Shown: in pieces, positions 1-8,741 of the stretch
Numbering within the stretch: the first letter of the stretch is position 1
Layout: each line of letters opens with the position of its first letter
NCBI RefSeq assembly: GCF_013328815.1
Contig: NZ_JABUHN010000006.1
Span: forward strand, 1 to 64,000
Direction of reading: 5' to 3'
Origin: Tabrizicola fusiformis
Lineage (GTDB): Bacteria; Pseudomonadota; Alphaproteobacteria; Rhodobacterales; Rhodobacteraceae
DNA length: 64,000 bases
Notes under the pieces: model-generated
Database searches by the model: none
The model's input: only the letters and a program-made list of their open reading frames with translations
Told to the model about the DNA's origin: nothing
Made by a program: the position numbers and the translations under genes

Positions 1-69
1 TACGACCGCTGCCCGATCCTCTTCCTCTCCGCCTGCGCCCTCGCCGCGACTGTCATCTATTGGTTGTGA
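1..69 (+). CDS. 3' end of an unidentified membrane protein (partial)
   Basis: The window opens inside a reading frame that ends at TGA 67-69. Only 22 residues remain. They are hydrophobic (LFLSACALAATVIYWL at the end) and look like a final transmembrane helix with almost no cytoplasmic tail. The family cannot be named from this fragment. A rho-independent hairpin at 141-163 follows. Confidence 0.5.
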   Translation, partial: YDRCPILFLSACALAATVIYWL

Positions 70-129
70 GTCCTGACCCTAAGGTAACGGGTCAAGCTCG
101 TCGCAGGCACCGTCAATCTGCTATATGGA

Positions 130-163
130 GAAAAGAATAAAAAGGGGCCTTGCGGGCCCCTTT
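130..163. terminator. Bidirectional intrinsic terminator
   Basis: A 9-bp stem AAAGGGGCC (141-149) / GGCCCCTTT (155-163) with a short loop. Read on the minus strand it runs into TTTTTATTCTTTTC, an excellent T-tract for the cyclophilin genes. Read on the plus strand it can also stop the gene ending at 69. Confidence 0.85.
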
Positions 164-241
164 CCTGTTTCGCGCAACTCCTCGTCGCCTCCGGCGCTCG
201 TCGTCAGCTCCGACGAGAAGCCGAAGGCGTCCGAGGAGGGG

Positions 242-811
242 TTATTCCTGCACCGTGACCTTGGCCATCACGTCGGGGTCGGTCACCTCGCCGTTGCGGC
301 CTTCGCCGCGCTTGATGGCATCGACCACCTCCATGCCCGAGATCACCCGGCCGAAGACGGTATAAGCGCCGTTCAGGTTCGGCGAGGGGGCGAACATGAT
401 GAAGAACTGGCTGTTGGCCGAGTTCGGATCGTTCGAGCGCGCCATGCCGACCACGCCCCGCTCAAACGACAGGTCCGAAGCTTCGAGCGGGATATCGGCC
501 ATGTCCGAGCCGCCCATCCCGGCCATCGACAGATCGCCGCCCGCCTTGCCGAACTGCACATCGCCGGTTTGCGCCATGAAACCGTCGATCACCCGGTGAA
601 AGACCACGCCGTCATAGGCGCCGGATTTCGCCAGCGCCACGATCTGCGCCACATGTTTCGGCGCGACATCGGGCAAGAGATCAATCACGATCTGGCCCGA
701 GGTCTGACCGGAGACCTCGATCACAAGGTTCGGACCCGGCCCGTCGGCCACCTCTTGCGCAAGGGCGGGGCTGGCGCAAAGCGCCAGCGCGATCAGGGCC
801 TTACGCCACAT
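242..811 (-). CDS. Exported peptidyl-prolyl cis-trans isomerase (cyclophilin)
   Basis: A 189-residue cyclophilin-type PPIase that catalyses cis/trans isomerisation of prolyl peptide bonds, presumably in the periplasm. It starts with a signal peptide (MWRKALIALALCASPALAQ). The cyclophilin core is visible: VVFHRVIDGFMAQTGD, SANSQFFIMFA and TVFGRVISGMEVVD. The ATG at 811 is preferred over an upstream TTG (820) because it gives a compact signal peptide and overlaps the stop of the upstream gene, so the two are translationally coupled. It follows a cytoplasmic paralogue in the same operon, and the pair probably arose by duplication. A strong terminator lies about 80 bp downstream. Confidence 0.9.
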   Translation of the reverse strand: MWRKALIALALCASPALAQEVADGPGPNLVIEVSGQTSGQIVIDLLPDVAPKHVAQIVALAKSGAYDGVVFHRVIDGFMAQTGDVQFGKAGGDLSMAGMGGSDMADIPLEASDLSFERGVVGMARSNDPNSANSQFFIMFAPSPNLNGAYTVFGRVISGMEVVDAIKRGEGRNGEVTDPDVMAKVTVQE

Positions 812-1310
812 CGGCGGCAACCCGGACGGTGATCATGCGGTCGGGATTGGCCGGCGGCTCGCCCCGGGTGATCTTGTCCACATGTTCCATGCCGGAAATC
901 ACCCGGCCATAAACGGTATATTGCCCGTTCAGGAAGTGGTTGTCGCCGAAGTTGATGAAGAACTGGCTGTTGGCCGAATGCGGGTTGGACGAACGTGCAG
1001 CCCCCAGCGTGCCCCGGTCATGCGGCAGTTTGGAGAATTCTGCCGGCAGGTCGGGCAGGTCCGAGCCGCCGGTGCCCGCGCGGCGCAGGTTGAAGTCTTT
1101 TTCCATGTTGCCATTGGCCACATCGCCGGTCTGGGCCATGAAACCCTCGATCACGCGGTGGAAGGCGACATTGTCATAGGCTTTCGCCCGGGCCAGCACC
1201 TTCATCCGTTCGGCATGTTTCGGCGCCACGGCAGAGAGCAGTTCGATCACCACTTCGCCGTCTTTCAGGGTCAGGATGATGGTGTTTTCGGGGTCTTTGA
1301 TTTCGGCCAT
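801..1310 (-). CDS. ppiB: Cytoplasmic peptidyl-prolyl cis-trans isomerase (cyclophilin)
   Basis: A 169-residue single-domain cyclophilin without a signal peptide, so it should fold proteins in the cytoplasm. Signature blocks are NVAFHRVIEGFMAQTGDV, SANSQFFINFGDN, NGQYTVYGRVISGMEHVD and a loop NMEKDFNLRRAGTGGSDLPD typical of bacterial PpiB. The start is the ATG at 1310, preceded by GGGAGA. Its 3' end overlaps the start of the exported paralogue by 11 bases. It is divergent from pgk, with about 120 bp shared upstream. Confidence 0.92.
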   Translation of the reverse strand: MAEIKDPENTIILTLKDGEVVIELLSAVAPKHAERMKVLARAKAYDNVAFHRVIEGFMAQTGDVANGNMEKDFNLRRAGTGGSDLPDLPAEFSKLPHDRGTLGAARSSNPHSANSQFFINFGDNHFLNGQYTVYGRVISGMEHVDKITRGEPPANPDRMITVRVAADVA

Positions 1311-1430
1311 CTCGGCGGGTCTCCCTTTGGACTGGGGCGGAACCTAATGTCGCGGGGGCGGAAGGGGAAGGGCTGACGGTTGACGAAAGCGCGCGATGGG
1401 CGGAAAGAGGATGCAAAGATGGAGGTCTTC

Positions 1431-2621
1431 ATGGGCTGGAACACGCTGGACGACGTGGCGCTTGCGGGAAAGGTCGTGCTGACCCGCGTTGACATCAATG
1501 TGCCGATGGAGGGGGGCGTCGTCACCGACACCACCCGGATCGACAAGATCGGCCCGACGGTGGGCGATATCATCGCCCGCGGCGGCAAGGTGGTGCTGCT
1601 GGCGCATTTCGACCGGCCCAAGGGCAAGGTGGTGCCCGAGATGAGCCTTGGCCATCTGAAGGCAGCACTTGAGGCGTCGCTGGGCCGCAAGGTGGTGTTC
1701 GGTTCGGATTGCATCGGCGCCCCGGCGCGTGAGGCGATTGCGGCGGCGGCGCAGGGCGATGTGGTCCTGCTGGAAAACACCCGCTTTCAGCCCGGCGAGG
1801 AAAAGAACGATCCGGCGCTGGCGGCGGAACTGGCGGCCTTGGGCGATGTCTTTGTCAATGATGCCTTTTCGGCGGCGCACCGCGCCCACGCCTCGACCGA
1901 AGGGATCGCGCGGCTGTTGCCATCGGCGGCGGGGCGGCTGATGGAGGCCGAGCTGCGGGCGCTTGAGGCGGCGCTGGGGTCGCCGCAGCGGCCGGTGGTG
2001 GCCGTTGTGGGCGGGGCCAAGGTTTCAACCAAGCTGGAGCTTTTGGGCAATCTGGTGGGCAAGGTCGATCATCTGGTGATCGGCGGCGGCATGGCCAACA
2101 CCTTCCTTGTGGCGCAGGGCATCGAGGTGGGTAAGTCGCTGGCCGAGCGCGACATGGCGCCGACCGCGCTGGAAATTCTGGCCAAGGCCAAGGCCGCGGG
2201 CTGCACCATCCATCTGCCGGTGGATGTGGTCGTCGCGCGTGAATTCAAGGCCAGCGCCGCGAATGAAACCGTGGCGGCGGATGCCTGCCCGGCGGATGCG
2301 ATGATTCTGGATGCCGGGCCTGCGACGGTGCGGGCGGTGACAGCGGTGTTTGAAGCCTCGAAGACGCTGATCTGGAACGGCCCGCTGGGTGCCTTTGAAA
2401 TCGCCCCCTTCAATGCCGCGACCAATGCCGCGGCGCGCGCCGCGGCGGCGCTGACCCGGGCGGGCAAGCTGATCTCGGTTGCGGGTGGCGGCGATACGGT
2501 GGCGGCACTCAATCAGGCCGGCGCGGCGGGGGATTTCACCTTCATCTCCACCGCGGGCGGGGCGTTCCTTGAGTGGATGGAGGGCAAGGAATTGCCCGGT
2601 GTTGCGGCCCTTATGGCCTAG
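1431..2621 (+). CDS. pgk: Phosphoglycerate kinase
   Basis: Converts 1,3-bisphosphoglycerate and ADP to 3-phosphoglycerate and ATP in the cytosol (glycolysis, gluconeogenesis, Calvin cycle). The 396-residue length fits the family. Visible landmarks are the N-terminal RVDINVP, the [10 protein letters not shown] block, the [14 protein letters not shown] hinge and the C-terminal WNGPLGAFE and [12 protein letters not shown] nucleotide-site loops. The frame is open from 1380 (TTG) and another ATG lies at 1419. I prefer 1431 because GGAGGT sits just upstream and the protein then starts MGWNTLDD as expected. Class I aldolase follows about 225 bp downstream. Confidence 0.95.
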   Translation: MGWNTLDDVALAGKVVLTRVDINVPMEGGVVTDTTRIDKIGPTVGDIIARGGKVVLLAHFDRPKGKVVPEMSLGHLKAALEASLGRKVVFGSDCIGAPAREAIAAAAQGDVVLLENTRFQPGEEKNDPALAAELAALGDVFVNDAFSAAHRAHASTEGIARLLPSAAGRLMEAELRALEAALGSPQRPVVAVVGGAKVSTKLELLGNLVGKVDHLVIGGGMANTFLVAQGIEVGKSLAERDMAPTALEILAKAKAAGCTIHLPVDVVVAREFKASAANETVAADACPADAMILDAGPATVRAVTAVFEASKTLIWNGPLGAFEIAPFNAATNAAARAAAALTRAGKLISVAGGGDTVAALNQAGAAGDFTFISTAGGAFLEWMEGKELPGVAALMA

Positions 2622-2647
2622 GTTGCGGGTTTGCCGGGCGGCGGACC

Positions 2648-2690
2648 GGGGGTTTCACACCCCCGCGCCGATTGGTTCTCGAACCAATGG
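2648..2690. repeat. Two intergenic hairpins after pgk
   Basis: The 225-bp pgk-fbaB gap holds GGGGG-TTTCACA-CCCCC (2648-2664) and ATTGGTTC-TC-GAACCAAT (2671-2688). Neither is followed by a T-tract, so they are either weak terminators, RNA-stability hairpins or parts of repetitive extragenic DNA. Confidence 0.5.
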
Positions 2691-2707
2691 CGGACCAATC
2701 GGCACCC

Positions 2708-2733
2708 GTGGTATATTTGGGCCAAGATCAAAG
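2708..2733 (+). repeat. Extragenic motif of the GATATTTT..CCAAGATGAAA family, copy 1
   Basis: Reads GTGGTATATTTGGGCCAAG followed by ATCAAAG. It resembles the copy at 53773-53797 (GGGATATTTTTGCC then AAGATGAAA). Both lie between genes downstream of a 3' end. Function unknown. Confidence 0.45.
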
Positions 2734-2846
2734 CTGTCGGGTGAAAAGCGCTGTCATCCACGACTGTTAGCGCCAACAGGTTTGCAACTGCGGCGCGGGG
2801 ATTCTAGAGCCTGAGGCAAAGCCCTTTCACCCCGCGAGGAGATATC

Positions 2847-3776
2847 ATGCGCGCGACCCGGATCGTTCAGAAAATCCTGTCCAACTATGAGGGCGAGACC
2901 CCCGGCGTGAAGGGCAAGCTGTGCCAGATGCTGATGCAGGGCAAGCTGGGCGGCACCGGCAAGATGATCATCCTGCCGGTCGATCAGGGGTTCGAACATG
3001 GTCCGGCGCGGTCTTTCGCGCCGAATGCGGCGGGCTATGACCCGCATTATCACTACCAACTGGCGATTGACGCCGGTCTGTCGGCCTATGCCGCACCGCT
3101 TGGCCCGCTGGAGGCGGGGGCCGATACCTTTGCCGGGCAGATCCCGACCATCCTGAAGGTGAACTCGGCCAATTCGCTGATGTCGGATACGGCAGGCAAG
3201 AATCAGGCGGTGACGGCTTCGGTCGATGATGCGCTGCGGCTGGGCTGTGCTGCCATCGGCTTTACCATCTATCCGGGTTCGGACATGGCGCTGGACATGT
3301 TCGAAGAGATCGTCGAGATGCGCAAGGAGGCCGCAGCCAAGGGCGTGGCCACCGTGATCTGGTCCTATCCGCGCGGCGAGGCGATCACCAAGGACGGCGA
3401 GACGGCGATCGACGTTGCGGCCTATGCGGCGCATATCGCGGCCCTGCTGGGTGCGCATATCATCAAGATCAAGCTTTCGACCGATCACCTGATGTTGGGT
3501 GAGGCGAAGAAGGTCTATGAGAAGGAAAAGATCGACATCGCCACCCAGGCGGCGCGGGTGAAGCATTGTGTCGATGCCTCTTTCGCCGGGCGGCGTCTGA
3601 TCGTCTTCTCGGGCGGGGCGGCCAAGGGGGCGGATGCGGTGTTCGACGATGCCCGCGCCATCCGCGACGGCGGCGGCAACGGCTCGATCATCGGGCGCAA
3701 CTCGTTCCAGCGGAGCCGCGAGGATGCGCTGGAAATGCTGGGCAAGCTGGTGGACATCTACAAGGGCAAAGCCTGA
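2847..3776 (+). CDS. fbaB: Class I fructose-bisphosphate aldolase (archaeal/DhnA type)
   Basis: Cleaves fructose 1,6-bisphosphate to dihydroxyacetone phosphate and glyceraldehyde 3-phosphate, and runs in reverse in gluconeogenesis. The 309-residue protein has the DhnA-family beginning (ILPVDQGFEHGP near 42-53), IYPGSD, and the Schiff-base lysine region AHIIKIKLSTDH (lysines 207 and 209), followed by IVFSGGAAKG and SIIGRNSFQR phosphate-binding loops. No zinc-ligand pattern of class II enzymes is present. GAGGAG precedes the ATG. Its stop overlaps the start of the next gene by one base (TGATG). Confidence 0.92.
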   Translation: MRATRIVQKILSNYEGETPGVKGKLCQMLMQGKLGGTGKMIILPVDQGFEHGPARSFAPNAAGYDPHYHYQLAIDAGLSAYAAPLGPLEAGADTFAGQIPTILKVNSANSLMSDTAGKNQAVTASVDDALRLGCAAIGFTIYPGSDMALDMFEEIVEMRKEAAAKGVATVIWSYPRGEAITKDGETAIDVAAYAAHIAALLGAHIIKIKLSTDHLMLGEAKKVYEKEKIDIATQAARVKHCVDASFAGRRLIVFSGGAAKGADAVFDDARAIRDGGGNGSIIGRNSFQRSREDALEMLGKLVDIYKGKA

Positions 3777-4354
3777 TGCGTTTCGCCCCTGCCCTTGCGC
3801 TGATGCTCTGGGCGGGGGCCGCCCTTGCCGATGAAGTTGTGGTGATGCCGGAACAGCCACCGCCCGGCTATCCGCCGCTTTTGGGCGCAGCCAAGGGCAC
3901 GCTGGGCGACAAGCCGGTGATGTGGGAGTTTTTCGACTTCTCGATCGGGGCGTTTGATGCCTCGGCTTGGGTGGACAGCGACTGGACCAGCAAGGTCGTG
4001 AGTTTTCACCTGATGGGCTACACTCCGGGCGAACCGGAGGACATGCGGTTCCGGCTGCATGTGACCGGCGATTTCGGCACGGTGTTCCATACCGGCGTGG
4101 CAGAGGCGCCTCTGGTCGAGGTTCTGAAAGGGGCCGACATCGACGGGCCGCGCCTGACATCAGAGGGTCAGCGGGCCGAGGTGGTGATAGACAGCATCGG
4201 ACCGAAAGAGCCCGACAGCTATCTGCGCCATGTCACGGGGCGGGTGTCGGCGCGGGTCTGCCCGAAGGGCTGGCTCTTCAAGTCCTGCAAGGATATCGCG
4301 CTGCGGTTTGACACCGAGGTGCAAATGGGCAGCGAAGTTCCGGTCGCGCCGTAA
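3776..4354 (+). CDS. Small exported protein of unknown function
   Basis: A 192-residue protein with a clear Sec signal peptide (MRFAPALALMLWAGAALADE), so probably periplasmic. The mature part is rich in Asp, Glu and aromatic residues and contains two cysteines (ARVCPKGWLFKSCKD) that could form a disulfide. I do not recognise a named family. It is translationally coupled to the aldolase gene by TGATG and is followed by an intrinsic terminator, so it is the last gene of that transcript. No enzymatic motif is visible. Confidence 0.75.
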   Translation: MRFAPALALMLWAGAALADEVVVMPEQPPPGYPPLLGAAKGTLGDKPVMWEFFDFSIGAFDASAWVDSDWTSKVVSFHLMGYTPGEPEDMRFRLHVTGDFGTVFHTGVAEAPLVEVLKGADIDGPRLTSEGQRAEVVIDSIGPKEPDSYLRHVTGRVSARVCPKGWLFKSCKDIALRFDTEVQMGSEVPVAP

Positions 4355-4377
4355 GCACCGCCCGCAAAGGCTTGAAG

Positions 4378-4408
4378 GCGCGTGGCAATCGCCGCGCGCT
4401 TTTTTCAT
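4378..4408 (+). terminator. Intrinsic terminator of the fbaB operon
   Basis: GC-rich stem GCGCG ... CGCGC followed directly by TTTTTTC (about 4400-4406), 25 bases after the stop of the preceding gene. Confidence 0.75.
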
Positions 4409-4495
4409 GCGGGGGATTCCCAAAGCCCGGCGGATATGGCAATGTTGGCCGACGAACCGCCCCCGGTGATGAGGGGCGGACGCCAGAGGCCCGAG

Positions 4496-4798
4496 ATGAA
4501 CCACCTGCAAACACGCCCCGCGCTTGGCGGCATTCTTTATATGGTGCTGGCCTTCACGCTGGGCTGCTATTTCACCTTTGCCGCGGTGCAGGGCGATTAC
4601 GGCGTGTTCCGCCGGGTGCAGATCCATGCCGAGATCGAGACGCTGCAGGAAGAAAAGGCGGCCCTTGCGCAGGAACTGGCGCAACTGACCAACCTGACCA
4701 AGCGGCTGTCGGACGATTATCTTGACCTTGACCTCTTGGACGAGCGGGCGCGGCTGGTGCTGGGCTATATGCGCGCCGAGGAACTGGTCGTCAACTGA
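4496..4798 (+). CDS. ftsB: FtsB/DivIC-type septum formation initiator
   Basis: A 100-residue bitopic division protein of the FtsQBL complex. It has a short cytoplasmic N terminus, one transmembrane helix (about 12-33, GGILYMVLAFTLGCYFTFAA), then a heptad-rich coiled coil (RRVQIHAEIETLQEEKAALA) and the terminal LDERARLVLGYMRAEE block typical of FtsB before pdhA in Rhodobacterales. The ATG at 4496 follows AGAGG; longer in-frame starts back to 4382 would add a non-conserved tail overlapping the upstream terminator. A terminator follows at 4819. Confidence 0.85.
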   Translation: MNHLQTRPALGGILYMVLAFTLGCYFTFAAVQGDYGVFRRVQIHAEIETLQEEKAALAQELAQLTNLTKRLSDDYLDLDLLDERARLVLGYMRAEELVVN

Positions 4799-4818
4799 AC
4801 CCCGATTTTCGACCGGGT

Positions 4819-4846
4819 ATCACGCTGCACCGCAGCGTGATCTTTT
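4819..4846 (+). terminator. Intrinsic terminator after ftsB
   Basis: A perfect 10-bp stem ATCACGCTGC (4819-4828) / GCAGCGTGAT (4832-4841) with a 3-base loop, followed by CTTTTC. It separates ftsB from the pdh genes. Confidence 0.85.
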
Positions 4847-4877
4847 CATTTGGCGTTGTTTTACCGATGTTGTATGG

Positions 4878-4897
4878 ATGGTTTAACGTTGAACCAT
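4878..4897. promoter_or_regulatory. Palindromic putative operator upstream of pdhA
   Basis: A 20-bp palindrome, ATGGTTTAAC / GTTGAACCAT, with 9 of 10 pairs matching and the tenth a T-G pair. It ends 8 bases before the GGGAGGA ribosome site of pdhA, in the region where the promoter or leader of the pdh operon must lie. The regulator is unknown; the symmetry suggests a dimeric repressor or activator. Confidence 0.5.
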
Positions 4898-4918
4898 TCC
4901 AGGTCGGGAGGACGCACC

Positions 4919-5908
4919 GTGGCCGCGAAAAAGGCGCCAGAGAAATCCAACGTCTCCAAGGACGAATTGCTGAAATACTACCGCGAAATGCTGCTGATCC
5001 GGCGATTCGAGGAGAAGGCCGGCCAGCTTTACGGCATGGGTCTGATCGGGGGGTTCTGCCACCTGTATATCGGGCAAGAGGCGGTCGTGGTGGGTCTTGA
5101 GGCCAGCACCAAGGACGGCGACAAGCGTATCACCAGCTACCGCGACCATGGCCATATGCTGGCCTGCGGCATGGATGCCAAGGGGGTGATGGCGGAACTG
5201 ACCGGGCGCGAAGGGGGCTACTCCAAGGGCAAGGGCGGCTCGATGCACATGTTCTCGAAAGAGAAGCATTTCTACGGCGGGCATGGCATTGTCGGCGCGC
5301 AGGTTCCCTTGGGCGCGGGTCTGGCGATGTCGGACTGGTATAAGGGCAATGACAACGTGACCTTCGCCTATTTCGGCGATGGCGCGGCCAACCAGGGCCA
5401 GGTCTATGAGACCTACAACATGGCCGAGCTTTGGGGCCTGCCGGTGGTTTTCGTGATTGAAAACAACCAATATGCCATGGGCACCTCGATGAAGCGATCC
5501 ACCAAATCGGCGACGCTGTTCGGGCGCGGTCTGGCTTACGGCATCCCGGGCGAACAGGTGGACGGCATGGATGTGCTGGCGGTCAAGGCCGCGGGCGAAA
5601 AGGCCGTGGCGCATTGCCGGGCGGGCAATGGTCCCTACATTCTGGAAATGATGACCTACCGCTACCGCGGCCACTCGATGTCGGACCCGGCGAAATACCG
5701 GACCCGCGAAGAGGTGGAAAAGATGAAATCCGAAAAGGACGCCATCGAACATGTCCGCGATCTTTTGACCCAAGGCGGCCTTGCCTCGGAAGAGGAACTG
5801 AAGGCGATCGACAAGGAAATCAAAGAGATCGTCAACGACAGCGCCGAATTCGCCAAAGCCAGTCCCGAGCCGTCGCTGGACGAGCTTTGGACCGACATCT
5901 ACGCCTGA
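4919..5908 (+). CDS. pdhA: Pyruvate dehydrogenase E1 component, alpha subunit
   Basis: Thiamine-diphosphate-dependent decarboxylation of pyruvate within the PDH complex. The 329-residue protein shows the ThDP/Mg signature GDGAANQGQ (GDG 153-155) ending in ENN (181-183), the GGSMHMFS segment, and the regulatory-loop sequence YRGHSMSDP (248-256). The frame is open from 4850, but GTG at 4919 has an ideal GGGAGGA ribosome site and yields the usual start (VAAKKAPEKS). It is the first gene of pdhA-pdhB-pdhC, with a palindromic putative operator just upstream. Confidence 0.95.
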   Translation: MAAKKAPEKSNVSKDELLKYYREMLLIRRFEEKAGQLYGMGLIGGFCHLYIGQEAVVVGLEASTKDGDKRITSYRDHGHMLACGMDAKGVMAELTGREGGYSKGKGGSMHMFSKEKHFYGGHGIVGAQVPLGAGLAMSDWYKGNDNVTFAYFGDGAANQGQVYETYNMAELWGLPVVFVIENNQYAMGTSMKRSTKSATLFGRGLAYGIPGEQVDGMDVLAVKAAGEKAVAHCRAGNGPYILEMMTYRYRGHSMSDPAKYRTREEVEKMKSEKDAIEHVRDLLTQGGLASEEELKAIDKEIKEIVNDSAEFAKASPEPSLDELWTDIYA

Positions 5909-5920
5909 GGGAGGAAGACC

Positions 5921-7288
5921 ATGGCAACCGAAGTATTGATGCCGGCCCTCTCGCCGACGATGGAAGAGGGCACGCTGGCCAAATGGCTGGTGAAAGAGGG
6001 TGACACGGTGAAGTCCGGCCAGATTCTGGCCGAGATCGAGACCGACAAGGCGACGATGGAGTTCGAAGCCGTCGATGAGGGCATCGTCGGCAAGATCCTG
6101 ATCGCCGAAGGCACGGCGGGCGTGAAGGTGAACACACCCATCGCGGTGCTGGTGGAAGAGGGCGAAGCGGTCGGCGCGGCCCCTGCCCCGGCTGCGGCAC
6201 CTGCCGCTGCGGCGCCTGTGGCGGCTCCGGTTGCGGCAGCGCCGGTTGCGGCAGCGCCGGTCGCAGTCGTCTCCAAGGCCAGCGCCGACTGGGCGCCAGG
6301 CACGCCGATGAAGACGATGACCGTGCGCGAGGCGCTGCGCGAGGCGATGGCCGAAGAGATGCGCGCCAATCCCAACGTCCTTCTGATGGGCGAAGAGGTG
6401 GGCGAATATCAGGGCGCCTACAAGATTTCCCAAGGTCTGCTGGACGAATTCGGGCCGAAGCGGGTGATCGACACGCCGATCACCGAAGCGGGCTTTACCG
6501 GCATCGCGGTGGGCGCGGCCTGGGGCGGGCTGAACCCGATTGTCGAGTTCATGACCTTCAACTTCGCCATGCAGTCGATTGACCACATCATCAACTCGGC
6601 GGCGAAGACCAATTACATGTCGGGCGGCCAGTTGGGCTGCCCCATCGTCTTCCGCGGCGCCAATGGTGCGGCGGCGCGGGTGGGCGCGCAGCACTCTCAG
6701 GATTATGCGGCATGGTATGCCGCCATTCCCGGCCTGCGGGTGGTGATGCCCTATTCGGCATCGGATGCGAAGGGCCTCTTGAAACAGGCAATCCGCGATC
6801 CGAACCCGGTGGTCTTCCTTGAGAATGAAATCCTCTACGGGCAGTCCTTCGAAGTGCCCGATCTGCCCGATTTCACCATTCCCTTCGGCAAGGCCCGCAT
6901 CTGGCGTGAAGGCAGCGACGCGACCATCGTGTCCTTCGGCATCGGCATGAGATATGCGCTGGAAGCGGCTGATCTGCTTGCCAAAGATGGCATTTCCGCC
7001 GAGGTGATCGACCTGCGCACCCTGCGGCCGATCGACTATGACACGGTGCTGGCTTCGGTGCAGAAGACCAACCGTTGCGTGACGGTGGAAGAGGGCTTCC
7101 CGGTGGGGTCGATCGGTGACCATCTGGCCTCGACGATCATGCAGCGCGCCTTCGACTATCTCGACGCGCCGGTGGTGACCTGCACGGGGAAAGACGTGCC
7201 GATGCCCTATGCGGCGAACCTTGAAAAGCACGCGCTGGTGACGACCGCCGAAGTGGTCGCTGCCGTCAAATCCGTCTGCTACCGCTGA
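5921..7288 (+). CDS. pdhB: Pyruvate dehydrogenase E1 component, beta subunit with lipoyl domain
   Basis: Second half of the alpha2-beta2 E1 enzyme. Residues 1-80 form a biotinyl/lipoyl domain with the lipoylation lysine in ETDKAT (K43). An Ala/Pro linker follows (about 85-120), then a transketolase-type domain ([47 protein letters not shown]) and a C-terminal transketolase domain. E1-beta with its own lipoyl domain is a known alphaproteobacterial arrangement. Here that domain differs from the E2 lipoyl domain at only about 6 of 82 positions. GAGGGAGGAAG precedes the ATG. Confidence 0.95.
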   Translation: MATEVLMPALSPTMEEGTLAKWLVKEGDTVKSGQILAEIETDKATMEFEAVDEGIVGKILIAEGTAGVKVNTPIAVLVEEGEAVGAAPAPAAAPAAAAPVAAPVAAAPVAAAPVAVVSKASADWAPGTPMKTMTVREALREAMAEEMRANPNVLLMGEEVGEYQGAYKISQGLLDEFGPKRVIDTPITEAGFTGIAVGAAWGGLNPIVEFMTFNFAMQSIDHIINSAAKTNYMSGGQLGCPIVFRGANGAAARVGAQHSQDYAAWYAAIPGLRVVMPYSASDAKGLLKQAIRDPNPVVFLENEILYGQSFEVPDLPDFTIPFGKARIWREGSDATIVSFGIGMRYALEAADLLAKDGISAEVIDLRTLRPIDYDTVLASVQKTNRCVTVEEGFPVGSIGDHLASTIMQRAFDYLDAPVVTCTGKDVPMPYAANLEKHALVTTAEVVAAVKSVCYR

Positions 7289-7298
7289 GGAGGGAAAA

Positions 7299-8600
7299 AT
7301 GGCTGTTGAAATCCTGATGCCGGCCCTCTCTCCGACGATGGAGGAAGGGACGCTGGCGAAATGGCTGGTCAAAGAGGGGGATGTGGTCAAATCGGGCCAG
7401 ATCCTCGCCGAGATCGAGACTGACAAGGCGACGATGGAGTTCGAGGCGGTCGATGAAGGCACCGTCGGGAAAATCCTGATCGCCGAGGGCACGGCGGGCG
7501 TGAAGGTGAACACGCCCATCGCGGTGCTGCTGGAAGACGGCGAAAGCCTGTCGGACGCGCCGAAAGCGGCGGCGCCTGTGGCGGAGAGTCGGGGTGAACC
7601 CCGACCTACGGCGGTGGCGACGCCGGTGGTTTCGGCGCCGGTTGCCGCCCCTGTGGCTGCGGGGGCACGGGTGTTCGCCTCGCCTCTGGCGCGGCGGATC
7701 GCCACGGAAAAGGGTCTGGACCTGAGCAAGATCGCAGGCTCGGGTCCGCATGGCCGCATCGTGCGCGCCGATGTCGAAGGCGCGGTTGCCGCACCCAAGG
7801 CAGCACCCGCTGCGGCGGCTCCGGCGGCAACCCCTGCCCCGGCTGCGGCCAAAGCGGCGGCGCCTGCGGGCATGACGGCGGAAACCGTGATGAAGATCTA
7901 CGCCGACCGCGCCTATACCGAGGTGCCGCTGGACGGGATGCGCCGCACCATCGCGGCCCGCCTGACCGAAGCCAAGCAGACCATCCCGCATTTCTACCTG
8001 CGCCGCGAGGTGCGGCTGGATGCGCTGATGGCCTTCCGTGAGCAGTTGAACAAGGGGCTGGAAAGCCGCGGCGTGAAACTGTCGGTCAATGACTTCATCA
8101 TCAAAGCCTGCGCCTTGGCGTTGCAGGCGGTGCCGGATGCCAATGCCGTCTGGGCGGGCGACCGGATTCTGAAGCTGAAGCCCTCGGATGTGGCGGTGGC
8201 GGTGGCGATCGAGGGCGGGCTTTTCACCCCCGTCCTGCGCGATGCCGACAAGAAGACGTTGTCGGTGCTGTCGGCCGAGATGAAGGATCTGGCGACACGG
8301 GCGAAGACCAAGAAGCTGGCCCCGCATGAATATCAGGGCGGCAGCTTTGCCATCTCGAACCTTGGTATGATGGGGATCGAGAATTTCGACGCCGTGATCA
8401 ACCCGCCGCATGGCGCCATTCTGGCGGTGGGCGCGGGCATCAAGAAGCCGGTGGTGCTGAAGGATGGCAGCCTTGGTGTGGCGACAGTGATGTCGATGAC
8501 GCTGTCGGTGGATCACCGGGTGATCGACGGCGCCTTGGGGGCCGAATTCCTCAAGGTCGTGGTCGAGGCGCTGGAAAACCCGATTTCCATGCTGGCCTGA
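7299..8600 (+). CDS. pdhC: Pyruvate dehydrogenase E2, dihydrolipoamide acetyltransferase
   Basis: Transfers the acetyl group from lipoamide to CoA and forms the PDH core. Domains: one lipoyl domain (1-80, K43), an Ala/Pro linker, a peripheral-subunit-binding domain (about 124-162, [33 protein letters not shown]), a second linker, and the catalytic domain with DHRVIDG (H406, D410) near the C terminus. Total 433 residues. Residues 96-104 of the first linker (ESRGEPRPT) are unlike the surrounding Ala/Pro/Val repeat because they are encoded by a palindromic element also found between genes at 60795. E3 is not in the window. A strong terminator follows. Confidence 0.95.
   Translation: MAVEILMPALSPTMEEGTLAKWLVKEGDVVKSGQILAEIETDKATMEFEAVDEGTVGKILIAEGTAGVKVNTPIAVLLEDGESLSDAPKAAAPVAESRGEPRPTAVATPVVSAPVAAPVAAGARVFASPLARRIATEKGLDLSKIAGSGPHGRIVRADVEGAVAAPKAAPAAAAPAATPAPAAAKAAAPAGMTAETVMKIYADRAYTEVPLDGMRRTIAARLTEAKQTIPHFYLRREVRLDALMAFREQLNKGLESRGVKLSVNDFIIKACALALQAVPDANAVWAGDRILKLKPSDVAVAVAIEGGLFTPVLRDADKKTLSVLSAEMKDLATRAKTKKLAPHEYQGGSFAISNLGMMGIENFDAVINPPHGAILAVGAGIKKPVVLKDGSLGVATVMSMTLSVDHRVIDGALGAEFLKVVVEALENPISMLA
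7585..7610. repeat. Palindromic element inside pdhC
   Basis: A 26-bp sequence with core TCGGGGT-GA-ACCCCGA. It is the exact reverse complement of 60795-60820. It is in frame and encodes part of ESRGEPRPT in the flexible linker between the lipoyl and subunit-binding domains. Confidence 0.85.
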
Positions 8601-8619
8601 GCCGCAGGTTGCAAAGGAA

Positions 8620-8653
8620 AAGGCCCGGAGGGAAACCTCCGGGCCTTTTTCTT
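8620..8653 (+). terminator. Intrinsic terminator of the pdh operon
   Basis: Perfect 12-bp stem AAGGCCCGGAGG (8620-8631), GAAA tetraloop, CCTCCGGGCCTT (8636-8647), then TTTCTTT. Located 20 bases after pdhC. Confidence 0.95.
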
Positions 8654-8659
8654 TACGGT

Positions 8660-8700
8660 AGCCGGGGGCGCTGCCCCCGGACCCCCGGGATATTTTATGA
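8660..8700. repeat. Extragenic hairpin plus GGGATATTTTATGA motif
   Basis: CCGGGGGC-GCT-GCCCCCGG is followed by ACCCCCGGGATATTTTATGAGAG. It lies between the converging pdh operon and cysE. The GGGATATTTT core is shared with 53773 and resembles 2710. It lacks a proper T-tract on the minus strand but may still end cysE transcription. Confidence 0.5.
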
Positions 8701-8741
8701 GAGAGGATGGACCGGGCGCGAGCCCGGGGCCGCGCTTGCGC

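Noticed and set aside
4883-7873. 996-residue open frame on the minus strand across pdhA-pdhB-pdhC
   Set aside because: Antisense shadow of three certain genes; composition is Arg/His/Gly-rich without domains. Caused by high G+C codon bias.
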